Origin: Tardiphaga sp. P9-11
GTDB lineage: Bacteria > Pseudomonadota > Alphaproteobacteria > Rhizobiales > Xanthobacteraceae
Assembly (NCBI RefSeq): GCF_008329525.1
Contig: NZ_NPKQ01000008.1
Location: forward strand, 186,001 to 250,000
Length of the DNA: 64,000 nucleotides
Direction of reading: 5' to 3'
Position numbers and translations under genes: made by a program. The first letter of the stretch is position 1. Each line of letters begins with the position of its first letter. Shown here piece after piece: positions 44,340 through 53,836 of the stretch. The notes under the pieces were generated by a model. That model was given only the letters and a program-made list of their open reading frames with translations. It was not told the origin of the DNA and did no database searches.

Positions 44340-45398
44340 ATGGAGTCACCTGTGCCGATTGCGGGCAAAATGGCCGATAAATTGCAGTTGATCGTCACGA
44401 ATCTGCACTGGCGCTACTCCGGTGTGACGGCGACCAATCGCATGGTGGCGCCGAAACTTGCGAATATGTTCGACGCAACATGGCTCGGATCCGACGCGCC
44501 TGCCGGCATTGCGCGCATGGAGACCGGCGACCTCATGAAATTGTGGCTGCGCCGCAAACCGGTGATCTGGCACGCGCGGCGCAACAACGAGATGATCGTC
44601 GGCGTCTTGCTGAAGGCGCTCGGATGGCCGCTGAAACTGCTCTTCACGTCGGCCGCGCAGCGCCATCATACCTGGATCACGCGCTGGCTGATCAACCGGA
44701 TGGACGCCATCATCGCCACCAGCGACATTTCCGCGTCGTATCTGAAACGATCGGCGACTGTGGTGACGCATGGCGTCGATACGGAGCGCTATGCGCCCCC
44801 CGTCGATCGTGCAGAGGCGTTTGCGGAAGCGAACCTGCCGGGGCGTTATGCGATCGGCTGCTTCGGTCGCGTGCGCGCGCAGAAGGGAACTGATCTTTTC
44901 GTTGATGCGATGTGCGAGTTGTTGCCGCGCTATCCGGATTTCACCGCCGTCATTGTCGGGGCCATCACGCCGGACCAGATCGGCTTTGCGGATGGGCTTA
45001 AGAAGAAGATCGCTGACGCCGGTCTGCAGTCGCGCATCGTCATCACCGGCGAGTTGCCGATCGAAGACGTCGAGCGATGGTATCGGCGCCTGACGATCTA
45101 CGCTTTTACCTCGCGCAATGAGGGCTTCGGTCTGACGCTCATCGAGGCGATGTCTGCAGGAGCTGCGCTGGTCGCAACGCGTGCGGGTGCCGCGGAGATC
45201 GTGGTTGAGGAGGGCGTTACCGGGAAACTCGTGACGACCGGCGATGCGGCGGCGTTCACGCTGGCATTGGAACCGCTGATGCGTGATCCAGACGCTGCTG
45301 CAGCCATGGGTGAACGTGCGCGCTTGCGTGTGCTCGACAAGTTCAGTCTCGATGCGGAAGCGCGAGGAATTGCCGAGGTCTATCGCAGGCTGCTCTGA
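44340..45398 (+). CDS. Glycosyltransferase family 4 (GT-B; LPS-core LpcC/LpsB-like)
   Basis: From the ATG at 44340 the product has 352 residues. The C-terminal nucleotide-sugar domain shows IGCFGRVRAQKGTDLFVDAM and the E-x7-E motif in SRNEGFGLTLIEAMSAGAAL. The N-terminus TNLHWRYSGVTATNRMVAPK recalls rhizobial LPS-core mannosyltransferases (LpcC/LpsB). It probably adds a hexose to the LPS core at the inner membrane; the sugar is inferred. Its end overlaps that of gmhB by 19 bp tail-to-tail. An upstream ATG at 44277 adds residues that look non-coding. Confidence 0.87.
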   Translation: MESPVPIAGKMADKLQLIVTNLHWRYSGVTATNRMVAPKLANMFDATWLGSDAPAGIARMETGDLMKLWLRRKPVIWHARRNNEMIVGVLLKALGWPLKLLFTSAAQRHHTWITRWLINRMDAIIATSDISASYLKRSATVVTHGVDTERYAPPVDRAEAFAEANLPGRYAIGCFGRVRAQKGTDLFVDAMCELLPRYPDFTAVIVGAITPDQIGFADGLKKKIADAGLQSRIVITGELPIEDVERWYRRLTIYAFTSRNEGFGLTLIEAMSAGAALVATRAGAAEIVVEEGVTGKLVTTGDAAAFTLALEPLMRDPDAAAAMGERARLRVLDKFSLDAEARGIAEVYRRLL

Positions 45399-45910
45399 CC
45401 CTGCAGGATATCCGCAACGAACGCGTCAAGATCGCCGCCGGCAAACAGGAAGCCGGGCAGATGCGCGGCCTTGGCCGCTTCGATATCCGTATCGCGGTCG
45501 CCGATGGCAAAACTGCCCTCGCGCTGCACCGGCCAGTGCTGCATCAGATCGAGGATCATGCCCGGGCTCGGCTTGCGCCAATGGTGCTCTTCCAGATAGC
45601 CGGCGACGGATCCGGCCGGATGGTGCGGACAATATCGGACGTCATCGATACGGGCGCCTTGCATCGCGAGTTCGGAACGCATCCACTTAAACAGCGTGTT
45701 GAGTTCGTCTTCGGTGAAATAGCCGCGCGCGACGCCGGACTGGTTCGAAAACAGGAAGACGAAATAGCCGGCGTCATTGAGCCGGCGAATGGCCTTGGCC
45801 GCGTTCGGCATCCAGCGGATGCGATCGGACGTGCCCATATAGCCGTCGTCGTAATTGATGACGCCGTCGCGATCGAGAAACGCTGCGGGCTTTGTTTGCG
45901 TGGTCGTCAT
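45380..45910 (-). CDS. gmhB: D-glycero-D-manno-heptose-1,7-bisphosphate 7-phosphatase
   Basis: The 176-residue HAD phosphatase has motif I AAFLDRDGVINYDDGY, motif II FLFSNQSGVARGYF, a zinc-loop-like YCPHHPAGS region with only part of the usual cysteine set, the lysine motif HHWRKPSPGM and motif IV AIGDRDTDIEAAKAA. It removes the 7-phosphate from heptose bisphosphate, between the kinase and adenylyltransferase steps of HldE. Its ATG overlaps the end of waaF by 4 bp. Confidence 0.92.
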   Translation of the reverse strand: MTTTQTKPAAFLDRDGVINYDDGYMGTSDRIRWMPNAAKAIRRLNDAGYFVFLFSNQSGVARGYFTEDELNTLFKWMRSELAMQGARIDDVRYCPHHPAGSVAGYLEEHHWRKPSPGMILDLMQHWPVQREGSFAIGDRDTDIEAAKAAHLPGFLFAGGDLDAFVADILQGQSSLR

Positions 45911-46980
45911 ATCTGCGCGCTTCTGGTGGATGCCTCGGCCATCACGCCTTGAATGATCCCGGCAACTTCTTCGGCCGGAATGTCCCGCATGCAGGCGTGG
46001 TTGTTCATGGTGCAGACGGGCCTGTGGCAGGGTTGGCACGGGATAATGGTCTTGGTCTGCACGGTGGCCGCCAGCGGATTGAGGGGACCCCATAGCTGCG
46101 GGCTGGTCGGTCCGAAAATGCCGACGGTCGGCGTGCCCACGGCGGCCGCAATATGCATCAGGCCGGAATCATTGGCCACGGCAACATTGGCCGCGGCCAT
46201 GCCGATCACGCCATTGCGCAGGTCGTTGGTGGTGAGGTCGCGAGCGCGGGGACCGGCGGCAGCAATGATTTCGTTGGCGAGGTCCCTCTCGCCGAGGCCG
46301 CCGATGATCCAGACGTCCAGTCCGCGCTCGACCAGCAGTTTTGCGGCTTCGGCGTAATAGGTCCAGCGTTTGGAGGAACCGACCGAACCGGGGCCGAGCG
46401 CCACGGCCGGACCGGTTCCCAGCCCATTGGCCTGCCGCCAGCGCGCGATCTCGTCGGCGGGCACGCGGAACTGCGGCACGGGCCATTCCGGCGGCAACGG
46501 CGTGCCCTCAGGCAGCGCCAGCGCGCATTTCTTGTCGATCATGCGCGGCAGCTTTTTCTCGCCCCAGCGCCACTGGTTGAGCAGGCCGAAGCGGACCTCG
46601 CCGACGAAACCGATGCGTTCCGGAATGCCGGCCAGGGCAGGGGCCAGCGCGGATTTCCAGGTCCGCGGCATCACCAGCACGGTGCCATAGTTACGCGCGC
46701 GCAGGGTGGCCGCCAGTTCCCACTGTTTAGCCAACGCCAAGCGGCCGCGGGGCAGGTCCCAGACGATGCCGGCGCGCACGCCCGGCATGTAGTCGACCAG
46801 CGGGGCGACCAATTTGGTGACCAGCAAATCGACCGGCCGGTTCGGCCAGCGCTCCTTGAGAACCCGCACGACCGTATGACCCCGGACGAAATCGCCGATC
46901 CACATATAGGGCACGATCAGGATCGGCCGGGTATCGTCCGGATCGACCATCACGCCCTGGTATGGGGAATTTACGTTCAT
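45907..46980 (-). CDS. waaF: ADP-heptose--LPS heptosyltransferase (GT9)
   Basis: The 357-residue product has the GT9 pattern: N-terminal ILIVPYMWIGDFVRGHTVVR, then ALGPGSVGSSKRWTYYAEAA for the donor-binding site, GLGERDLANEIIAAAG, and VANDSGLMHIAAAVGTPTVG with IFGPTSP. It transfers L,D-heptose from ADP-heptose to the LPS inner core at the cytoplasmic face. The order waaF-gmhB, and divergence from hldD-hldE, groups the heptose genes. I judged it heptosyltransferase II (WaaF) rather than I from the overall pattern. Confidence 0.9.
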   Translation of the reverse strand: MNVNSPYQGVMVDPDDTRPILIVPYMWIGDFVRGHTVVRVLKERWPNRPVDLLVTKLVAPLVDYMPGVRAGIVWDLPRGRLALAKQWELAATLRARNYGTVLVMPRTWKSALAPALAGIPERIGFVGEVRFGLLNQWRWGEKKLPRMIDKKCALALPEGTPLPPEWPVPQFRVPADEIARWRQANGLGTGPAVALGPGSVGSSKRWTYYAEAAKLLVERGLDVWIIGGLGERDLANEIIAAAGPRARDLTTNDLRNGVIGMAAANVAVANDSGLMHIAAAVGTPTVGIFGPTSPQLWGPLNPLAATVQTKTIIPCQPCHRPVCTMNNHACMRDIPAEEVAGIIQGVMAEASTRSAQI

Positions 46981-47171
46981 TCTTTCAAGGACTTCGCTGT
47001 TCTGCCGCGGATCATATCCGGCTCACGTCGGTACCCGCTCCATTCCTGCAGGTAAAGCCATTTGGGATGTTTCCAACCATGTCCCCATGGCCGCCTCGAC
47101 ATCCCGCCGCCCAAGTTGCCTGTGGGGCGGGGTTGAGGCAAAGGTGGGTCAATCATGAGATCGGGGACTTC

Positions 47172-48152
47172 ATGCTGCTTGTGACCGGGGGAGCCGGTTT
47201 TATCGGATCGAACGTCGTGGCCGCGCTGAATGACGCCGGCCGCGCGGACGTGGCCGTCTGCGATGTGCTCGGCCAGGATGGAAAATGGCGCAATCTCGCC
47301 AAGCGACAACTTGCAGATGTGGTGCCGCCAGCCGAACTGATGGGCTGGCTGCAGGGCCGCAAGCTCGATGCGGTCATTCATCTCGGCGCGATTTCGGAAA
47401 CCACAGCGACTGACGGCGATCTGGTCATCGAGACGAACTTCCGGCTGTCGATGCGTCTTCTGGACTGGTGCACGGCCAATGCGACGCCGCTGATCTACGC
47501 ATCGTCCGCCGCGACCTACGGCGATGGCGTGCAAGGCTTTCGCGACGAGCAGACCGTTCCCGAACTCAAGAAGCTTCGGCCGATGAATCTTTACGGTTGG
47601 AGCAAGCATCTGTTCGACCTCGCGGTGGCCGAGCGCGTCGCCAAGGGCGAAAGGATGCCGCCGCAATGGGCCGGCCTGAAGTTCTTCAACGTGTTCGGGC
47701 CGAACGAGTACCACAAAGGCTCGATGATGAGCGTACTCACGCGGCGCTTCGACGATATCAAGGCCGGCCGCGGCATCCAGCTGTTCAAGTCGCATCGCGA
47801 CGGCATTGCGGACGGCGATCAGCGCCGCGACTTCATCTATGTCGAGGACGTCGTCCGCGTGATGATGTGGCTGCTGGCGTCGCCCAATGTCAGCGGCATC
47901 TTCAATGTCGGGACGGGAACCGCGCGCAGCTTCAAGGACCTGATGCTGGCCGCCTACACCGCGCTCGGCACCGGGCCGAACATCGATTATATCGACATGC
48001 CCGAACAGATTCGCGGCAGCTATCAGTACTTCACGCAAAGTGAAGTCGATCGGCTGCACGGCGCCGGTTACAATGGCGGTTTTACAACCTTGGAAGATGC
48101 GGTCTCCCACTATGTGAAGGGCTTCCTCGACCAGCCCGATCGCTTCCGTTGA
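47172..48152 (+). CDS. hldD: ADP-L-glycero-D-manno-heptose 6-epimerase
   Basis: The 326-residue SDR enzyme starts at the ATG at 47172 after CGGGGACTTC. It shows [40 protein letters not shown] (typical of HldD), [12 protein letters not shown], the YxxxK motif [11 protein letters not shown] and [18 protein letters not shown]. It converts ADP-D,D-heptose to the L,D form used by WaaF. It is divergent from waaF and followed by hldE after 22 bp. Confidence 0.95.
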   Translation: MLLVTGGAGFIGSNVVAALNDAGRADVAVCDVLGQDGKWRNLAKRQLADVVPPAELMGWLQGRKLDAVIHLGAISETTATDGDLVIETNFRLSMRLLDWCTANATPLIYASSAATYGDGVQGFRDEQTVPELKKLRPMNLYGWSKHLFDLAVAERVAKGERMPPQWAGLKFFNVFGPNEYHKGSMMSVLTRRFDDIKAGRGIQLFKSHRDGIADGDQRRDFIYVEDVVRVMMWLLASPNVSGIFNVGTGTARSFKDLMLAAYTALGTGPNIDYIDMPEQIRGSYQYFTQSEVDRLHGAGYNGGFTTLEDAVSHYVKGFLDQPDRFR

Positions 48153-48174
48153 CGGCACAACAGGTAACGGTGTG

Positions 48175-49644
48175 ATGTTTGATTTCGATGCCCTGTCGCA
48201 TGCGATCGCCGACCAGACGGTGCTCTGCGTCGGCGATCTGATGCTCGACGAATTCATTTACGGCGAGGTCTCGCGGATTTCTCCGGAAGCGCCGGCGCCG
48301 GTCATCGCGGTCCAGCGCAGCGAGACTAATATCGGCGGCGCCGGCAATGTCGCACGCAATATTGCCGCCCTCGGCGCGAAGTGCATCTTCGTCGGTCTGG
48401 TCGGTGAGGACGATGCCGGCGCAACCCTCAAGGGCGCGCTCGCGCAGGAGCCTCTGATCGAAGCATTGCTGGTCGCGGATCCGTCGCGTCCGACGACACG
48501 CAAGGTGCGCTTCGTTTCCGAGCATTTCTCGACGCATATGCTGCGCGCCGACTGGGAACTGGCCGCGCCGGCGTCCGCGGTCATCGAGCAGCAGTTGATC
48601 GATACGATTTTGCCGCAGCTTGCGCGCGCCGATATCGTGCTGCTGTCCGATTACGCCAAGGGCGTGTTGACCGCGCGGGTGATCCGCAACGTCATCGACG
48701 CGGCAAAGAAGCTCGGCAAGCGCGTCATCGTCGATCCCAAGAGTGCAAATTTTGCAATCTATCGCGGCGCGACTTTGTTGACGCCGAACCGCAAGGAGTT
48801 TGCCGAGGCAACGCGCAGCCGTGCGGATAGTGACATCAACATCGCATCCGCTGCACAGGAAGCGATGATCCTGGCGGATTGCGCCGCGATGCTGGTGACC
48901 CGGAGCGAGCACGGCATGACGCTGGTGCCGCGCGATGGCGAGCCCGTCCATGTGCCGGCGTTGCCGGTCAAGGTGCGCGACGTCTCGGGTGCCGGTGACA
49001 CGGTGGCGGCGATGCTGGCTGTAGCGCTCGCGGCCGGGGCTGACTGGGAAACGGCATTGCGTGCGGCAACTGCCGCAGCAGCAGTCGCCGTCAGCAAGAA
49101 GGGGACGGCGGTGGTTACACCGCCTGAACTGCGCCGCCGGATTTTGCCGCACGCGTTTCTGGCCGCCGAAGAGAAAATCGTGGCATCGACCGAGCTGGAT
49201 GCGCAACTCGTCGACTGGCGCAAGCAGCAGTTACGGATCGGGTTCACCAATGGCTGTTTCGACATCCTGCATCCCGGCCATGTGAAGGTTCTGACGGCGG
49301 CGAGGGCGACTTGCGATCGCCTGATCGTCGGTCTCAACAGCGACGCCTCGGTGAAGCGTCTGAAGGGCGAGGGGCGCCCGGTGCAGGACGAACGCGCCCG
49401 CGCAGAAGTGCTTGCGGCGCTGGAAGCGGTCGATCTGGTCGTGATTTTCGAAGAGGATACCCCACTGAACCTGATTACGCAGATCGCGCCGGCGACGCTG
49501 GTCAAAGGCGGCGATTACACGCGAGAGCAGGTGGTCGGCCATGAGGTTGTCGCCGCCAACGGCGGAGAGGTGATCCTGATCGATATCCTGCAAGGCCACA
49601 GCACGACGTCGCTGGTCGAGCGCGCGCGCAGCGGGCAGTCATGA
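48175..49644 (+). CDS. hldE: Bifunctional heptose-7-phosphate kinase / heptose-1-phosphate adenylyltransferase
   Basis: The 489-residue protein has two domains. The N-terminal PfkB-type kinase (about 1-320) shows [20 protein letters not shown] and [11 protein letters not shown], with the catalytic [12 protein letters not shown]. The C-terminal adenylyltransferase (about 345-489) shows [19 protein letters not shown] and [14 protein letters not shown]. It makes heptose-1,7-bisphosphate and later ADP-heptose. A GTG at 48172, one codon before the ATG, could also start it. Its end overlaps the next gene by 4 bp. GmhA, the first enzyme of the pathway, is not in the window. Confidence 0.95.
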   Translation: MFDFDALSHAIADQTVLCVGDLMLDEFIYGEVSRISPEAPAPVIAVQRSETNIGGAGNVARNIAALGAKCIFVGLVGEDDAGATLKGALAQEPLIEALLVADPSRPTTRKVRFVSEHFSTHMLRADWELAAPASAVIEQQLIDTILPQLARADIVLLSDYAKGVLTARVIRNVIDAAKKLGKRVIVDPKSANFAIYRGATLLTPNRKEFAEATRSRADSDINIASAAQEAMILADCAAMLVTRSEHGMTLVPRDGEPVHVPALPVKVRDVSGAGDTVAAMLAVALAAGADWETALRAATAAAAVAVSKKGTAVVTPPELRRRILPHAFLAAEEKIVASTELDAQLVDWRKQQLRIGFTNGCFDILHPGHVKVLTAARATCDRLIVGLNSDASVKRLKGEGRPVQDERARAEVLAALEAVDLVVIFEEDTPLNLITQIAPATLVKGGDYTREQVVGHEVVAANGGEVILIDILQGHSTTSLVERARSGQS

Positions 49645-51551
49645 CACGCATTACACGGTTTACCGCGCGCAACTGGATGATTGCGATCCATGATGCCGTC
49701 GTCACGGCGGCTGCGGTCGTCCTCAGCTTCGTGCTGCGTTTCGACGGCGAGAACCTGTGGGATCGGCTGCCGCTGCTCCTGAATATCCTGCCGTACTTCG
49801 TCATCTTCAGCTTTTTCGTCTGCTACGTGTTCAATCTGACGACGACGAAGTGGCGCTTCATCTCGCTGCCTGACCTGCTGAACATCATCAAGGCATCCAC
49901 GGTGCTGACGGGCGCGCTTCTGGTGCTCGACTACATCTTCCTGGCGCCGAACGTGTACGGTACGTTCTTCCTCGGCAAGACAACGATCATCATCTATTGG
50001 TTCATTGAGATCTTTTTTCTCAGCGGAACCCGGTTGGCTTATCGTTATTTCCGCTACACGCGTACGCGCAATCAGGCGCGCGCGATGGATGCGTCACCGG
50101 CACTGCTGATTGGTCGTGCGGCCGATGCCGAAGTGTTCCTACGGGGCATTGAGAGCGGTGCCGTCAAGCGCATGTGGCCGGTCGGCATCTTGTCGCCGGC
50201 GATGTCCGACCGTGGACAGGCGATCCGAGGCGTGCCGGTCCTCGGCGGCATCGACGATCTCAGTAATGTTGTTGATGACTTCAGCGCGCGGCAACGCCCG
50301 ATCGAACGGATCGTGATGACGCCGTCGGCGTTTGAAGCAGAGGCGTTGCCCGAGTCGATACTGATGCGTGCGCGCAAGCTCGGGCTGACGGTCAGCCGGA
50401 TTCCGTCACTCGAGGAAAGCCGCGATACGCCGCAATTGGCGCCGGTGGCCGTCGAGGATCTGTTGCTGCGACCGAGCGTCAAGATCGACTATGCCCGGCT
50501 GGAGAATTTCGTGCGCGGCAAGGCGATCGTCGTCACCGGCGGTGGCGGCTCGATCGGCTACGAGATCTGTGATCGCGTCATTACTTTCGGTGCGGCACGG
50601 CTGCTCATTATCGAGAATTCGGAGCCGGCGCTTCATGCGGCCATGGAAAAGCTGGCGGCCAAGGTCACCAGCGCGGCGATCGAGGGCCGCATCGCCGATG
50701 TCAGGGACCGCGAGCGCATTCACCAACTGATGATCGCCTTCAGGCCGGATGCGGTGTTTCACGCAGCTGCGCTGAAACATGTGCCGATCCTGGAGCGTGA
50801 CTGGGGCGAGGGTGTCAAGACCAACATCTTCGGCTCCGTGAACGTCGCAGATGCGGCACTCGCCTCGGGCGCGGATGCGATGGTGATGATCTCGACCGAC
50901 AAGGCGATCGAACCGGTGTCGATGCTCGGCCTCACCAAGCGCTTTGCAGAGATGTATTGCCAGGCGCTCGATGGCGACGCCATCAGCGGCAGTGCCGCCA
51001 AATCGCCCATGCGGCTGATCTCGGTGCGGTTCGGTAATGTTCTGGCATCGAATGGATCCGTCGTGCCGAAGTTCAAGGCGCAGATCGAAGCCGGTGGGCC
51101 GGTGACGGTGACGCACCCCGATATGGTGCGCTACTTCATGACCATCCGCGAGGCCTGCGACCTGGTCGTCACCGCTGCAACCCACGCGATGAATGCGCAG
51201 CATGCCGATGCATCGGTCTATGTGCTCAGCATGGGGCAGCCGGTGAAGATCGTCGATCTCGCCGACCGCATGATCCGACTCTCCGGGCTTCAGCCCGGCT
51301 ACGATATCGATATCGTATTCACCGGTGTTCGCCCGGGCGAGCGGCTCAACGAGATATTGTTCGCCGAGCAGGAGCCAACCAGCGAGATCGGTATCGCCGG
51401 CATCGTTGCTGCGCGCCCGAACGAATTGCCGCTGGAAACGCTGAACGGCTGGCTTGCGATCCTGCGGAAAGCCATCGATGCTGACGAGCACGAAATCGCT
51501 GTGGCGACATTGAAGGACGCCGTGCCGGAATATCAAGCGGCGGCACAATGA
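49641..51551 (+). CDS. Membrane-bound nucleoside-diphosphate-sugar dehydratase/epimerase (FlaA1/CapD/WbpM family)
   Basis: The 636-residue protein has about four N-terminal membrane helices (to residue 135), a CoA-binding-like Rossmann domain (about 150-290, [20 protein letters not shown]) and a C-terminal SDR domain with [32 protein letters not shown] and [19 protein letters not shown]. The P-loop reads GGGGSIG where relatives usually have GAGGSIG. The family forms 4-keto-6-deoxy sugars such as those leading to QuiNAc, used for O-antigen or capsule. It is translationally coupled to hldE by a 4-bp overlap and converges with the WecA-type gene. Confidence 0.9.
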   Translation: MTRITRFTARNWMIAIHDAVVTAAAVVLSFVLRFDGENLWDRLPLLLNILPYFVIFSFFVCYVFNLTTTKWRFISLPDLLNIIKASTVLTGALLVLDYIFLAPNVYGTFFLGKTTIIIYWFIEIFFLSGTRLAYRYFRYTRTRNQARAMDASPALLIGRAADAEVFLRGIESGAVKRMWPVGILSPAMSDRGQAIRGVPVLGGIDDLSNVVDDFSARQRPIERIVMTPSAFEAEALPESILMRARKLGLTVSRIPSLEESRDTPQLAPVAVEDLLLRPSVKIDYARLENFVRGKAIVVTGGGGSIGYEICDRVITFGAARLLIIENSEPALHAAMEKLAAKVTSAAIEGRIADVRDRERIHQLMIAFRPDAVFHAAALKHVPILERDWGEGVKTNIFGSVNVADAALASGADAMVMISTDKAIEPVSMLGLTKRFAEMYCQALDGDAISGSAAKSPMRLISVRFGNVLASNGSVVPKFKAQIEAGGPVTVTHPDMVRYFMTIREACDLVVTAATHAMNAQHADASVYVLSMGQPVKIVDLADRMIRLSGLQPGYDIDIVFTGVRPGERLNEILFAEQEPTSEIGIAGIVAARPNELPLETLNGWLAILRKAIDADEHEIAVATLKDAVPEYQAAAQ

Positions 51552-51558
51552 GGCTGCG

Positions 51559-52572
51559 TCAGCGGCGCGGTGTCGAGAACGCCCGCAATACCGCGGCGAC
51601 GGCGATGGTGCCAAGTACAAGCAAAGCTGCGTCGGCGAGGCCCGAGCGGAGATAGATCGACAGCCCCGCGAGCGCCGCCAGGCCGATATTGAGTATGAAC
51701 ACCGTTCGCACCACCTCGATCACGGTGAAGCCATTGTCCGTCGCGCGCTGATAGAAGTGCGAGCGATGCGCCAGCCATACCGGCTCGCGTTTTGCCAGCC
51801 GCCGGAGCAGGGTGACGGTCGCGTCGGCAAGGTAATACAGCGGCAGCAGGATGGCGGCCGCCAGATGGCCAGCATAGGCCAGTTGCAGGAAGCACCAGGC
51901 CAGCAACAGCCCGATGGGGAGGCTGCCGACGTCGCCCAGAAACATCTTCGCGACGGGCCTATTGAACGGCGCGAAGCCGAGTGTGGCGCCGCAAAGTGCC
52001 GCGGCAATGAGCGCCGTCGATAACGGCAGTTGCCCGGAGAAACCGATCAGCACCAGCGCCGTGGTGATCGGAATCACCTCCGCTACCGTGATCCAGTCGA
52101 GCCCATCCATGAAATTCACCAGATTGACGAACCAGAGTGCGGCGAGCAGCAGCAAGCCGCGTTCGATCCAGAGAGGAAGAGCCGGCGTGATCTGCAGTGC
52201 CGGGGGCAGGGCAAACAGGATCGCGGCAATACTGACGGCTTGCAGCAGCAGTCGCGGTGTCACGGAAATCGGACGCAGATCATCAATCGCGCCGATGGTC
52301 GCGATCAGGATCGTTGCACCGAATAGGACCCACAGTGCCGGTATCGCGGGAACGGGAAGAACTGCAATCGAGCACCCGGCAACCAGCAGTGTGATTGATA
52401 TCACCGCGATTCCGGCGCCTTGCGGTGTCGGAACCTTGTGGGACGATCGGGCATTCGGTCGCGCCATTGCGTAGCGGATCAGCAGCGGATGAATGGCCTT
52501 GATGCAAACCGCGGACAGAACGGCGGATACAACCAGAGCGACGAAGGTTGTAATCAGTTCGAATGACGACAT
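51559..52572 (-). CDS. Polyprenyl-phosphate sugar-1-phosphate transferase (WecA/MraY family)
   Basis: The 337-residue protein is almost entirely membrane helices. The catalytic loops are the aspartates in IGAIDDLRPISVTPR, the motif VNLVNFMDGLDW, the magnesium-binding KMFLGDVGSLPIG and the basic loop LAHRSHFYQRATDNGF. WecA-type enzymes put a HexNAc-1-phosphate on undecaprenyl phosphate and start O-antigen or similar chains. The adjacent CapD-type dehydratase probably makes the sugar nucleotide used here; that is inference. It converges on it with a 7-bp gap. Confidence 0.92.
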   Translation of the reverse strand: MSSFELITTFVALVVSAVLSAVCIKAIHPLLIRYAMARPNARSSHKVPTPQGAGIAVISITLLVAGCSIAVLPVPAIPALWVLFGATILIATIGAIDDLRPISVTPRLLLQAVSIAAILFALPPALQITPALPLWIERGLLLLAALWFVNLVNFMDGLDWITVAEVIPITTALVLIGFSGQLPLSTALIAAALCGATLGFAPFNRPVAKMFLGDVGSLPIGLLLAWCFLQLAYAGHLAAAILLPLYYLADATVTLLRRLAKREPVWLAHRSHFYQRATDNGFTVIEVVRTVFILNIGLAALAGLSIYLRSGLADAALLVLGTIAVAAVLRAFSTPRR

Positions 52573-52828
52573 CGGGATGACATTGGTGGAAGGAATGATA
52601 CGGATCGCAGGGAAGGCGTGGGTCGCAATGGGACAAATAGTTCGGAGTTATGCACGGCGGCTCTTCTTATCCTGTTTTCATGGCATAGCTAGCGGCGAAG
52701 GCCGCGCTTCTGACGCAATCGGATGCTGCGATGCCGAAGTGTTGCAGCATCATCGCCCGGATGGCTAATGGAATGCGACACGGATCGTCATGCAACGTGG
52801 CGATTCCTGGCGAATGTCTGGGGACACG

Positions 52829-53827
52829 ATGTCTGAACAACCCATCCTTGTCACCGGTGCTGCGGGTTTCATCGGTTTCCATGTGACGCGGCAGCTGCTG
52901 GCCGAGGGCCGAACGGTCGTCGGCCTCGATAGCGTCAACAGCTATTACGATCCGGCGCTGAAGGAGGCGCGGCTGAAGCTGCTGGAGGGTCAGCCTCGCT
53001 TTACCTTTGTGAGGGCGAATCTGGCAGATCGTCCCGCGATCTCGGCGTTGTTCGGCGAATACAAATTCCCCGTTGTCATTCATCTGGCTGCGCAGGCGGG
53101 TGTACGCTATTCCATCGAGCAGCCGCACGCCTATGCCGATGCCAATCTCGAGGGCTTTCTCAATATCCTCGAAGGCTGCCGGCACAATGGCTGCGCGCAT
53201 CTGCTCTATGCGTCGTCATCCTCGGTCTATGGCGCCAACAAGAAGAAGCCGTTCTCCGTCAGCGACAGGGTCGACAATCCGGTCAGTCTCTATGCTGCGA
53301 CGAAGAAGGCGAACGAGTTGATGGCGCATTCCTACAGCCATCTCTATCGCCTGCCGACCACCGGGCTGCGGTTCTTCACCGTCTATGGCCCTTGGGGGCG
53401 GCCGGATATGGCGATCTTCCTGTTTACCAAGGCGATCCTCGACAAGCAGCCGATCAAGCTCTTCAATCACGGTAACATGCGTCGCGACTTTACCTATGTG
53501 GACGACGTTGTCGGTGCTATCGGGCGGCTGATCGATCATGTGCCGACCGGCAGCGAGGACGAGGCGCCGGCGCGGATCTACAATGTCGGTAACCACAAGC
53601 CGGAGGATCTTTTGCATGTGGTCTCGGTTCTTGAGAAAGAACTGGGGCTGGAAGCCATCAAGACGATGCTGCCGATGCAGCCGGGCGATGTGCCTGAGAC
53701 TTTTGCCGACGTGGACGATCTGATGCGTGACGTCGGCTTCAAACCGGATACCTCGATCGAGGAGGGGATTCGGCAATTCGTGACGTGGTATCGCAGCCAC
53801 TACGGTAATCTGAACGCGAAGGCTTGA
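52829..53827 (+). CDS. NAD-dependent sugar-nucleotide epimerase (UDP-glucuronate 4-epimerase-like)
   Basis: From the ATG at 52829 (GGGGACACG upstream) the product has 332 residues. It shows ILVTGAAGFIGFHVTRQLLA, VIHLAAQAGVRYSIEQPHAY, LLYASSSSVYGANKKKPFSV, the YxxxK motif in SLYAATKKANELMAHSYSHL and the phrase FFTVYGPWGRPDMAIFLFTK. These wordings are characteristic of the CapI/LspL group that converts UDP-GlcA to UDP-GalA. That fits with ugd at 30726, which makes UDP-GlcA. It is followed after 9 bp by manC. An ATG at 52814 is an alternative start. Confidence 0.9.
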   Translation: MSEQPILVTGAAGFIGFHVTRQLLAEGRTVVGLDSVNSYYDPALKEARLKLLEGQPRFTFVRANLADRPAISALFGEYKFPVVIHLAAQAGVRYSIEQPHAYADANLEGFLNILEGCRHNGCAHLLYASSSSVYGANKKKPFSVSDRVDNPVSLYAATKKANELMAHSYSHLYRLPTTGLRFFTVYGPWGRPDMAIFLFTKAILDKQPIKLFNHGNMRRDFTYVDDVVGAIGRLIDHVPTGSEDEAPARIYNVGNHKPEDLLHVVSVLEKELGLEAIKTMLPMQPGDVPETFADVDDLMRDVGFKPDTSIEEGIRQFVTWYRSHYGNLNAKA

Positions 53828-53836
53828 GAGCGACTG